Shown: in pieces, positions 24,678 to 32,501 of the stretch
Numbering within the stretch: the stretch's first letter is position 1
Layout of the letters: the number at the start of each line of letters is the position of its first letter
Origin: Streptomyces roseirectus
GTDB lineage: Bacteria; Actinomycetota; Actinomycetes; Streptomycetales; Streptomycetaceae
Direction of reading: 5' to 3'
NCBI RefSeq assembly: GCF_014489635.1
Contig: NZ_CP060828.1
Location: 9,536,001 to 9,600,000, forward strand
DNA: 64,000 nucleotides
Made by a program: the position numbers and the translations under genes
The notes under the pieces: model-generated
What the model saw: the letters and a program-made list of their open reading frames with translations, nothing else
Database searches by the model: none
Told to the model about the DNA's origin: nothing

Positions 24678-25010
24678 ATGGGGCGGGATGAACAACGGCT
24701 GACGCTGACCGAGGCGATCGAGTCGCTGCGCACGGACCTGGAGGCGGCGCAGCGCCAAGGGGCGGGCCGGACACTGGGCTTCAGCGTCCAGGGCATCAGC
24801 GTCGAACTCGACGTCGAAGCCGAACGCACCAGCGACGCGGGGGGCGGCGTCTCCTGGTTCGTCGCCGCCAAGGCGGGCCGCTCCCGCACCCGGCGCACCG
24901 CCACCCGCCTCGTCCTCACCCTGAAACCGCGCGGCACCCTGACCGTCACCGACCCCGGCGGCCTCTCGCGCGGCACCCCGCCACCGCACACCGGCGACAC
25001 GGCACGGTGA
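24678..25010 (+). CDS. trypco2 (trypsin-co-occurring domain 2) protein
   Basis: A 110-residue small protein whose whole length fits the trypco2 domain: an N-terminal helix LTEAIESLRTDLEAAQRQGA, then beta strands LGFSVQGISVELDVEAER and SWFVAAKAG, ending LVLTLKP. ATG 24678 has GGAGGGGGA upstream. Its stop is 4 nt before the protease gene, fitting the domain's definition as a partner of trypsin-like proteases in NTPase-dependent conflict systems. It probably acts as adaptor or regulator of that protease; this is inference from family context. Confidence 0.85.
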   Translation: MGRDEQRLTLTEAIESLRTDLEAAQRQGAGRTLGFSVQGISVELDVEAERTSDAGGGVSWFVAAKAGRSRTRRTATRLVLTLKPRGTLTVTDPGGLSRGTPPPHTGDTAR

Positions 25011-25014
25011 CGGC

Positions 25015-27186
25015 ATGACCGGCACCCTCCCGCCCCCGTCACCGGACGGCGGCACCGCAGACGAGGACCACCCGGCCCCCACCACCCCGGACCGGCTCGT
25101 CGAGATCAGCGTCCGCGACGCCCACGGCCGGCAACTCGGCCACGGCTCCGGCTGGCTCCTCGACGACGACCTGGTCCTCACCGCAGCCCACGTCCCGGTT
25201 CCCGCCGAAGGGGACCCGCACGCCGTCGTCGAGGTCCGCCGCGGCAGCGCCCCGCCGTACGGGATCTGGCACCGCTGCGCCCTCGTGTGGAGCGGCCTCG
25301 CCGACGGCGCCGGCCTGGACGCCGCCCTCCTCGTGGTGACCGGCGCCGGCTGGCAGCCCCCCGACCCCCGCCACCGGCCCCGGCTCGACGGCGGCGGCAC
25401 CAGCATCGTCGACTTCGAGGTCTTCGGCTTCCCCGCCTTCCACCACACCGACCGCACCGCCTACGACGTCCACCAGTGCGGCGGCCGGCTGCGCCCCGCC
25501 AACCTGGGCCGCTCCGAGATCCGTGTGATCGAGGTCGCCGCCGAGGACGCCCCCGCGACCCCGGAGGACTGGCACGGCGTCTCCGGCGCCGCCGTCCTGA
25601 CCGACGACCAGCACACCCTCGTCGCCGTCGTGATCGGCGCCGACCTGGGCAGCCCCCGCCGCCTCAGGGTGCTGCCCGTCACCCGCCTCCTGCACGACGC
25701 CGGATTCCGCCGCGAGCGGCGCGAGCACCGCTACGGCGAACCCCACAACCGGCGCACCGTCCTCGCCGCCGTCCTGGCCCGGCTGACCCGCGCCGAACCC
25801 CTCGCCTCCACCGCCGCCTGCCGCGCCCTCGCGGACCGGCTGCTCCCCGGGGCCGCCGCCGACCCCGAGATGGCCGGCCTCGGCGGCCACGACCTCCTCA
25901 CCGCGCTCGTCGACCGCCTCGCCACCCGCGCCGGCGGCCTCACGGACCTCGCCGCCGACTACGCCCGCACCTGCGAGGACCAGCCCACCGCCGGTGAACT
26001 CGCCTTCCTCGCCGAGGAGTTCCACGCCCTCGACCTCCTCGGCGTCCCCCTCTGGTGCGGCCTGCGCGAAGCCCTGCGCCGCCTGGTCCACGCCGACCTG
26101 GGCGGCGTCCCCGTCCCCGCGCTGCACGCCCGCGCCGTCGAAGGCACCGACCACATCCCGCTGCCCGCGCACTGCGACGACCCCTGGAAAGCCTTCGTCC
26201 ACCTGGTGTGCGCCCGCGAGGACAGCCCCCGGCTCCCCGCCGCCCTGCGCTTCCTGGAACTCCTCGCCAGCGCCGTCGGCGGCACCACCTCCGCCACCGT
26301 ACGGGCCTGCAACCGCAGCTGGGCCCGCCGCCTCGACCTCGCCCGCGACACCCCGCGCGACGACGACGGCCCCGGCTACGCCCGCCAGGTCGACGAACTG
26401 CGCTCCCGGCTCGTCAGCACCCCCGTGCAGCGCACCACCTCCGCCCGCCTGCTGGTCGAACTGATCCCCGACCCGAACAGCGACCCCGACGGCTGGACGG
26501 TCTCGTTCTGCTTCCAGTGCCGCCCCCACACCGGCACCTGGCAGCGGCTGCCGATGCCGCTCGCCGAACGCGTCATCCACCTGAGCCGGCTGTTCGACCG
26601 CGTCGAGACGGCCTGCCGCACCCTCCACGACGTCCACGGCGTCCCCCACGACCGCATCGAGGTCGAGTACATCCTGCCCCTCGACCTCATCGACCACCCC
26701 GACAAACTGATCGGCCACGGCGCCCTGCCCCCGACCGCCGCCACCTTCCCGCTCGTCGTGCACAGCCTCGACCGCCTCCACAACAGCACCTGGCGCGCGG
26801 TGTGGCAGGACCAGTGGCGGCGCACCCGGCCCCACACCACGGGCCGCCTGCTCTTCCAGATCACCGCCCTCGACCACGCCGACCGCACCACCGCCGAACC
26901 CGTCGCCGGAGTCCTCCTCACCGAGAAACCCGGCTCCGCCACCGGCCGCCACGAGGTCAGCACCGCCCTGCGGCACGGCGTCCCGCTCGTCATGTGGCGC
27001 CACGACCCGCGCGCCCAGCCCGACTTCTCCGCCCTGTCCAGACGCATCATGACCGAGGGCCGCCTCGACCCGCGCCACCTGCGCCAGGACGACGGCGCCG
27101 GACAGGACGTGTGGAACCGCTACTTCGTCGTCATCTTCGACACCCCCGACAACCTGCCCGGCCTCGTCTACGGCGAGGCGTCGTGA
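25015..27186 (+). CDS. trypsin-like serine protease with VMAP-C-like effector-associated region
   Basis: A 723-residue cytosolic protein with no signal peptide. The N-terminal trypsin-fold domain (about 25-230) has a readable triad: His59 in LVLTAAHV, Asp102 in GAGLDAALLVV, Ser190 in DWHGVSGAAVL. The middle (about 245-420) is helical, resembling the effector-associated/VMAP middle regions. The C-terminal about 260 residues (from RLLVELIPDPN, through RIEVEYILPLDLI, to GVLLTEKPGSATG) matches the VMAP-C type seen in vWA-MoxR-associated conflict proteins. It starts 4 nt after trypco2 and ends 24 nt before the NB-ARC-TPR gene, one operon. It likely serves as a latent protease triggered by the NTPase partner; the target is unknown. 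Confidence 0.85.
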   Translation: MTGTLPPPSPDGGTADEDHPAPTTPDRLVEISVRDAHGRQLGHGSGWLLDDDLVLTAAHVPVPAEGDPHAVVEVRRGSAPPYGIWHRCALVWSGLADGAGLDAALLVVTGAGWQPPDPRHRPRLDGGGTSIVDFEVFGFPAFHHTDRTAYDVHQCGGRLRPANLGRSEIRVIEVAAEDAPATPEDWHGVSGAAVLTDDQHTLVAVVIGADLGSPRRLRVLPVTRLLHDAGFRRERREHRYGEPHNRRTVLAAVLARLTRAEPLASTAACRALADRLLPGAAADPEMAGLGGHDLLTALVDRLATRAGGLTDLAADYARTCEDQPTAGELAFLAEEFHALDLLGVPLWCGLREALRRLVHADLGGVPVPALHARAVEGTDHIPLPAHCDDPWKAFVHLVCAREDSPRLPAALRFLELLASAVGGTTSATVRACNRSWARRLDLARDTPRDDDGPGYARQVDELRSRLVSTPVQRTTSARLLVELIPDPNSDPDGWTVSFCFQCRPHTGTWQRLPMPLAERVIHLSRLFDRVETACRTLHDVHGVPHDRIEVEYILPLDLIDHPDKLIGHGALPPTAATFPLVVHSLDRLHNSTWRAVWQDQWRRTRPHTTGRLLFQITALDHADRTTAEPVAGVLLTEKPGSATGRHEVSTALRHGVPLVMWRHDPRAQPDFSALSRRIMTEGRLDPRHLRQDDGAGQDVWNRYFVVIFDTPDNLPGLVYGEAS

Positions 27187-27210
27187 ACGCGCGCCGATGG
27201 AGGAGGACCC

Positions 27211-29760
27211 ATGGCGGCGAGTGACCGGTCGCAGCGCGCCCCGCACGGCTCCTCCCCGGCGGTCTGGGAGAACGTGCCCCCGCGCAACCCCAACTTCATC
27301 GGCCGCGAGGCACTGCTCGCCGACCTCGCCGCCCGCCTCACCGACAGCCGCAGCCCCACCGCCGTCCTCCCCGAGGCGATGTACGGACTCGGCGGCATCG
27401 GCAAGTCCCAGCTCGCCATCGAGTACGTGTACCGGCACCAGGCCGACTACGACCTCGTCTGCTGGATCCCCAGCGAACGCACCCCCGGCATCGTCAACAC
27501 CCTCTCCCACTTAGCCGGCCGCCTCGGCGTCGGCGAGAGCGGCGACGCCGCCGCCACCGTCTCCCAGGCCCTCGACGCGCTGCGCCGCGGCATCCCCTAC
27601 ACGCGCTGGCTGCTCGTCTTCGACAACGCGGAGAACGCCCAGACCCTCGCCCCGTTCCTGCCCAATGCCCGCCACGGCGCCGTCCTCATCACTTCCCGCA
27701 ACCCCCAGTGGGAGGACATCGCAGGCTGCGTCGAGGTCGACGTGTTCTCCCGCGCCGAGAGCGTCGCCCTCCTCAACAAACGCGGCCCCGCCCTCACCCC
27801 CGAGGACGCCGACCTCCTCGCCGAGGCCCTGGGCGACCTGCCGCTCGCCATCGAACAGGCCGCCGCCTGGCGCGCCCAGACCGGCATGACCGCACGGGAA
27901 TACCTGCGCCTCTTCGACGAGAAACGCAGCGACCTCCTCTTCGAAGGCGCCCCCAACCTCTACCAGGAGTCCGTCGCCACCGCCTGGAACGTCTCCCTCG
28001 ACCGCATCGAGGAGACCAACCCCGAGGCCCTGCACCTCCTCCAGGTCTGCGCCTACCTCGCGCCCGAACCCATCCCGCGCTCCCTGTTCTCCGGCGCCCA
28101 CCGCGGCGCCATCACCCGCGAACTCGACGTCGCCCTCGCCGACCCCATGCGCCTGGGCCGCGCCGTCCGCGAGATCAAACGCTTCTCCCTGGCCCGTATC
28201 GACCCCCGCAACAACTCCCTCCAGATGCACCGCCTCGTCCAGCTCGTCCTCCTCCAGCGGATGACCCCGCACGAGCAGGAACGGATGCGCCTGGGCGCCC
28301 AGTCCCTGCTGGCCTCCGCCGACCCCCGCGACCCCGAGTCCAACGCCCAGTGGTACCGCTACTCCGAGCTGTACCCGCACGTCGTCGCCTCCGACGCCAT
28401 CCACTCCGCCGACCCCTGGGTGCGTGACCTCGTCCACAACACCGCCCGCTACCTCCAGCGGTTCGGCGACCACGACAGCGCCCTCGACTTCACCCGCGAG
28501 GCCCACCACGCCGCCACCGAACTCTTCGGCGCCGAGGACGAGAAGACCCTCCAACTCGCCTTCTGGCTCGGCTGGATCCTCTTCAGCATGGGCCGCTACC
28601 AGGAGGCCGCCGACATCAACCGGGCCACCCTCGACGTCCACGAACGCGCCCTGCCGCCCGGCCCCACCCGCGCCGCCCAGACCAACGAGAGCCACCTCGA
28701 CGCCATCGGCGCCGTCGCCGCCGACCTCCGTGTCAAGGGCGACTTCACGCAGGCCCTGGAACTGAGCCGGCGTGTCTTCGAGACGGCCACCGAGGCGTTC
28801 GGCGAGGACGACGCCTGCACCCTCAACGCCGCCCACAACCTCGGCGTCGCCCTGCGCCTCGTCGGTCGCTTCCAGGAGGCGTACGAACTCGACCGCACCA
28901 CCTGGGAACTGAAACAGACCCTGCTCGGCGCCGAACACGAACAGACCCTCCTCACCCGCGTCGGCCTCACCATCGACGAGCGTGAACTCGGCCTCTACCG
29001 GCACGCCCGCAACCGCCAGGAGGAGGTCGTCAGCCAGTACCTGCGCCACCTGCGCGAGGACAACGCGGCCGTCCTGCACGCCCGCCGCGTCCTGGCCGTC
29101 GCCCGCCGCAAGGCCGGCGACCACGAGGCCGCCCTCGAACTGTCCGAACAGGTCCTCGGCGTCATGGAGGAACGCTTCGGCCCCACCCACCCCGACACCA
29201 TCGCCGCCACCCTCGGCCTCTCCGTCGACCTGCGCTACACCGGCCGCCTGGAACGCGCCCGCGAACTCGCCGAGGCGTCCCTCGCCCACTACCGGCGCAT
29301 CTTCGGCGACCACCACCCCCACACCGTCTCCGCCCAGGCCAACCTCGCGATCACCTCCCGCCTGGACGACCTGTGCGAGACCGCCCACACCCTCGACCGC
29401 GCCGCCTACACGACCCTCCTGGCCGCCCTCGGCGAACGCCACCCCCTCACCCTGGTCGTCGCCACCAACCTCGCCAGCGACCTCGCCGCCCTCGGCCGCC
29501 ACGAGGAAGCCCTCGCCCTCGGCGCCCGCACCCACGCCCTGTCCGCTGGCCTCCTCGGCGAGGCCCACCCCTCCACCCTCAGCCTCGCCGCCAACCAGGC
29601 CCTCGACCTCACCGCCCTCGGCCGCCACGACGAGGCCGCCGCCCTCCACGACCAGGTCGTGCACGAGATGCGCGACCGCCTCGGCCCCGACCACCCCGCG
29701 ACCACGGCCCTCACCGACCGGGACCGCGCCAACTGCTTCATCGACCCGCTGCCCCTGTGA
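27211..29760 (+). CDS. fxsT: NB-ARC/TPR protein of the FxSxx-COOH system type
   Basis: An 849-residue STAND-type NTPase. The opening VPPRNPNFIGREALLADLA, then the P-loop GLGGIGKSQLA (residues 59-69), VCWIPSER, Walker B-like WLLVFDNAE and sensor VLITSRNPQW form the NB-ARC module (about 20-330). From about 430 to the end run at least eight TPR-like repeats (for example LAFWLGWILFSMGRYQEAAD, then HPDTIAATLGLSVDLRYTGR). This architecture and opening match the tetratricopeptide protein named for the FxSxx-COOH system. ATG 27211 has GGAGGAGGA upstream. Codon 101 is TTA, rare in this DNA and in Streptomyces read only by the bldA tRNA, so expression may be tied to development. It probably senses a signal and drives oligomerisation with the upstream protease. 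Confidence 0.88.
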   Translation: MAASDRSQRAPHGSSPAVWENVPPRNPNFIGREALLADLAARLTDSRSPTAVLPEAMYGLGGIGKSQLAIEYVYRHQADYDLVCWIPSERTPGIVNTLSHLAGRLGVGESGDAAATVSQALDALRRGIPYTRWLLVFDNAENAQTLAPFLPNARHGAVLITSRNPQWEDIAGCVEVDVFSRAESVALLNKRGPALTPEDADLLAEALGDLPLAIEQAAAWRAQTGMTAREYLRLFDEKRSDLLFEGAPNLYQESVATAWNVSLDRIEETNPEALHLLQVCAYLAPEPIPRSLFSGAHRGAITRELDVALADPMRLGRAVREIKRFSLARIDPRNNSLQMHRLVQLVLLQRMTPHEQERMRLGAQSLLASADPRDPESNAQWYRYSELYPHVVASDAIHSADPWVRDLVHNTARYLQRFGDHDSALDFTREAHHAATELFGAEDEKTLQLAFWLGWILFSMGRYQEAADINRATLDVHERALPPGPTRAAQTNESHLDAIGAVAADLRVKGDFTQALELSRRVFETATEAFGEDDACTLNAAHNLGVALRLVGRFQEAYELDRTTWELKQTLLGAEHEQTLLTRVGLTIDERELGLYRHARNRQEEVVSQYLRHLREDNAAVLHARRVLAVARRKAGDHEAALELSEQVLGVMEERFGPTHPDTIAATLGLSVDLRYTGRLERARELAEASLAHYRRIFGDHHPHTVSAQANLAITSRLDDLCETAHTLDRAAYTTLLAALGERHPLTLVVATNLASDLAALGRHEEALALGARTHALSAGLLGEAHPSTLSLAANQALDLTALGRHDEAAALHDQVVHEMRDRLGPDHPATTALTDRDRANCFIDPLPL

Positions 29761-29801
29761 CGGCGCCGGCGAAAAACCCCTGGAGGCCCGCCGCCGCCCC
29801 T

Positions 29802-29810
29802 TGTTACAGT
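29802..29810 (+). promoter_or_regulatory. extended -10 promoter directly before the ABC-F leader ORF
   Basis: TGT followed by TACAGT (29805-29810). The ATG of the leader ORF begins 7 nt after the -10, so the transcript probably starts at or next to that ATG and is leaderless. Confidence 0.55.
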
Positions 29811-29816
29811 CCCCGT

Positions 29817-29840
29817 ATGGCTTTCCTCTTCTTCGTCTGA
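29817..29840 (+). CDS. leader peptide MAFLFFV upstream of the ABC-F gene
   Basis: A 7-codon ORF with hydrophobic, Phe-rich product and a TGA stop at 29838-29840, 67 nt before the ABC-F start. A hairpin ACGGCG-N5-CGCCGT follows, so antibiotic-stalled ribosomes could change folding and open the ABC-F gene. Ribosome-mediated attenuation with short leader ORFs is established for several ABC-F and erm genes. The peptide itself is seen directly; the mechanism is inferred. Confidence 0.7.
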   Translation: MAFLFFV

Positions 29841-29907
29841 GTCCGGGCACGGCGCACGCCGCCGTCATCGCCGCCCGTCGACCCTTCGTACCCTCAGGGA
29901 AAGTCAC

Positions 29908-31542
29908 ATGCGCGACCGCGCGCTCACTGCCGTGGCCCAGTTGTCCGTCAAGGACGCCACCAAGTCCTACGGCACCCGCACCGTCCTCGATCAGGTCACC
30001 TTCACCGTCCGCCCCGGCGAGAAGGCCGCCGTCGTCGGGGAGAACGGGGCCGGGAAGTCCACCCTCCTGCGGCTGCTCGCCGGGGTGGAGACACCGGACG
30101 CCGGGGAGGTCACCGTCAGCTTCCCCGGCGGCACCGGACACCTCACCCAGACCCTCGACCTCGACCCGGCCGGCACCGTCCAGCACGCCGTCGACCGGGC
30201 CCTCGCCGAACTCCGTGACCTGGAACGCCGGCTGCGCCACGCCGAACAGACCCTCGGCGACGCGACGGACCAGCAACTCGCCGAGTACGGCGAGCTGTTG
30301 ACCGCGTACGAGGAACGCGGCGGCTACGACGCCGACGTCAGGGTCGACGCCGCGCTGCACGGACTCGGCCTTGCCCACCTCACCCGCGACCGCCCCCTCG
30401 CCACCCTGTCCGGCGGCGAACAGTCACGCCTCGCCCTCGCCTGCGTCCTGGCCGCCGCCCCCGAACTCCTCCTCCTCGACGAACCCACCAACCACCTCGA
30501 CGCGGCGGCCGTGCACTGGCTGGCGGAGCACCTGCGCGCCCACCGGGGCACCGTCGTCGCCGTCACCCACGACCGCGCCTTCCTCGAACGCGTCGCCACC
30601 ACCCTCCTCGAAGTCGACCGCGACACCCGCACCGTCCACCGCTACGGCGACGGCTGGAGCGGCTACCGCACCGCGAAGGCCGCCGCCCGCCGCGCCGCCG
30701 CCCAGCGGTACGCGGACTGGACCGCCGAGGTCGCCCACGCGCAGGAACTCCTCGACGCCGCGGGCCGACGCCTCGCCGGCACCGGCCGCGACCCGAAACA
30801 GGGCTTCGGCAAACACCGCCGCTCCCACGAGGCGAAACTCGGCGGCCAGGTGCGCGCCGTCCGCGAACGCCTGGCCCGCCTCCACCGCACCCCCGTGACA
30901 CCACCCCCACAGCCCCTGCGCTTCACCGCGACCCCGACGACGCCGGACGACGGCCCCGGCGCCGGCCCCCTCGCCACACTCGACGGCGTCCGGGTCGGCC
31001 GGCGGCTGCACCTGGACGGCGTCCTCACGATCGCGCCCGGACAGCGGCTCCTCGTCACGGGCGGCAACGGCGCGGGCAAGACGACCCTCCTGCGCGTCCT
31101 GGCCGGCGACCTGGAACCGGACGCGGGCACCGCGCACCGCCCCGCCCGCATCGGCTACCTCCCGCAGGAACTGCCCGCCCGCCCCGCACGGCACACCCTG
31201 CTCGCCGCGTTCGCCGAAGGCCGGCCCGGACCCGCCGACGAGCACACCGCCGCACTGCTGTCCCTGGGGCTGTTCCGCGAGGAGGACCTGGAGGTCCACG
31301 TCACGGACCTGTCCGCCGGGCAGCACCGACGGCTCCAGCTCGCCCGCCTGCTGACCCGGCCCGCCGACCTCCTCGTCCTCGACGAACCCACCAACCACAT
31401 CGCGCTCGACCTGGTCGAGGAGTTGCGGACCGCCCTCGCGGCGTACCCCGGAGCGGTGGTCATGGTCACGCACGACCAGCGCTTCCACGAAGGGCTCGAC
31501 GGGGAACGGCTGGAGCTGCGCGCCGGCCGCCGGAGCCCGTGA
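29908..31542 (+). CDS. ABC-F family ATPase, ribosome-protection type candidate
   Basis: A 544-residue protein with two ABC domains and no membrane segments. Domain 1 (about 10-230) has the P-loop VVGENGAGKST, signature LSGGEQSRLALA and Walker B LLLLDEPTNHLD. A linker of about 90 residues, Arg/Lys-rich (for example DPKQGFGKHRRSHEAKL), precedes domain 2 (about 355-540) with VTGGNGAGKTT, LSAGQHRRLQLA and LLVLDEPTNHI. This is the ABC-F layout; such proteins displace antibiotics from, or act at the E-site of, ribosomes. The upstream 7-codon ORF and the following phosphotransferase-like gene favour an antibiotic-resistance role over housekeeping. ATG 29908 gives the usual short N-terminus. Drug specificity is unknown. 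Confidence 0.9.
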   Translation: MRDRALTAVAQLSVKDATKSYGTRTVLDQVTFTVRPGEKAAVVGENGAGKSTLLRLLAGVETPDAGEVTVSFPGGTGHLTQTLDLDPAGTVQHAVDRALAELRDLERRLRHAEQTLGDATDQQLAEYGELLTAYEERGGYDADVRVDAALHGLGLAHLTRDRPLATLSGGEQSRLALACVLAAAPELLLLDEPTNHLDAAAVHWLAEHLRAHRGTVVAVTHDRAFLERVATTLLEVDRDTRTVHRYGDGWSGYRTAKAAARRAAAQRYADWTAEVAHAQELLDAAGRRLAGTGRDPKQGFGKHRRSHEAKLGGQVRAVRERLARLHRTPVTPPPQPLRFTATPTTPDDGPGAGPLATLDGVRVGRRLHLDGVLTIAPGQRLLVTGGNGAGKTTLLRVLAGDLEPDAGTAHRPARIGYLPQELPARPARHTLLAAFAEGRPGPADEHTAALLSLGLFREEDLEVHVTDLSAGQHRRLQLARLLTRPADLLVLDEPTNHIALDLVEELRTALAAYPGAVVMVTHDQRFHEGLDGERLELRAGRRSP

Positions 31543-31574
31543 CCCACCGACCAGCACCAGAAAAGAGGAACCCG

Positions 31575-32501
31575 ATGACCGCCCACCTGACCCCGAAGCA
31601 GCTCACCGACCGCACCTCCGCCGCCGTCCAGGCCGCCGTCGCCGCCGGACGCGCGCTCGGCCTGACCGTCACCGACCCCAGAGTGCTGCACGACCTGTTC
31701 TCCGTCGTCGTCCACCTGGCGCCCGCCCCGGTCGTGGCCCGCATCCCGACCGTCCTGCCCGAACCGCGCGACCCGGCCGCCCTGGAACGCCGCCAGCGCG
31801 ACGAACTGGACGTCGCCCAGTGGCTCGCCGACCAGGGCACCCCGGTGATCGCGCCCAGCCCGCTCGTCCCCCGCGAGCCCGTCACGCGCGACGGCTTCTC
31901 CATGACCCTGTGGACGTACGTCGACGAGGACCGCGCCAGGCAGCCCGACTACGTGGCGAACGCCGAGAGCACCGCCGCCCTCCACGCGGCCCTGCGCGCC
32001 TACCCGGGCCGCCTGGAGTTCCTGTCCGCCGCCGAACCCGACCACATCACCGACAGCCTCGCCCGCCTGGAGAAACACCCCGACCTGATCAGCGCCGCCG
32101 ACCTGGACCGGGCCCGCGCCGAATGGCAGGACCTCGAACCCCTCGTCCGCTCCCGCACGGCCTTCGAGGCCCGCTTCCCGGGCGCCGGCCTCCAGCCGCT
32201 CCACGGGGACTGCCCGCCCGCGAACATCTTCCCCGGCACCCGGGGAGACCTCTACGCCGACTTCGAACTGGTCACCCTGGGCCCCGTCGAATGGGACCTC
32301 GCCGGACTCGGCCCCGAGCACGCGGACGCCTACGACCGGGGCGCACGCCGGGCCGGCACCCGACCGCTCGACCGGGAGGCCCTGGCCTTCGTCAACGCCG
32401 TCGGCACGCTGCGGATCATCGCCACCCTCACCCTGGTCCCGCAACTGCCCCGGTTGAGCGACTACCTCACCCCGGTGATCGACCAGTGGCGGGCGGGATG
32501 A
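31575..32501 (+). CDS. aminoglycoside phosphotransferase-like (APH/choline kinase fold) protein
   Basis: A 308-residue kinase-fold protein. Brenner motif HGDCPPANI near residue 210 holds the catalytic Asp, and DFE around 223 takes the DFG-like position. The N-lobe shows VVARIPTV and the helix RRQRDELDVAQWLADQG. ATG 31575 has AGAGGA upstream, 32 nt after the ABC-F stop, so the two may form one resistance-type operon. Many such proteins in Streptomyces have unknown substrates. The 3' end overlaps the end of the convergent HExxH gene by 35 nt. Confidence 0.85.
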   Translation: MTAHLTPKQLTDRTSAAVQAAVAAGRALGLTVTDPRVLHDLFSVVVHLAPAPVVARIPTVLPEPRDPAALERRQRDELDVAQWLADQGTPVIAPSPLVPREPVTRDGFSMTLWTYVDEDRARQPDYVANAESTAALHAALRAYPGRLEFLSAAEPDHITDSLARLEKHPDLISAADLDRARAEWQDLEPLVRSRTAFEARFPGAGLQPLHGDCPPANIFPGTRGDLYADFELVTLGPVEWDLAGLGPEHADAYDRGARRAGTRPLDREALAFVNAVGTLRIIATLTLVPQLPRLSDYLTPVIDQWRAG

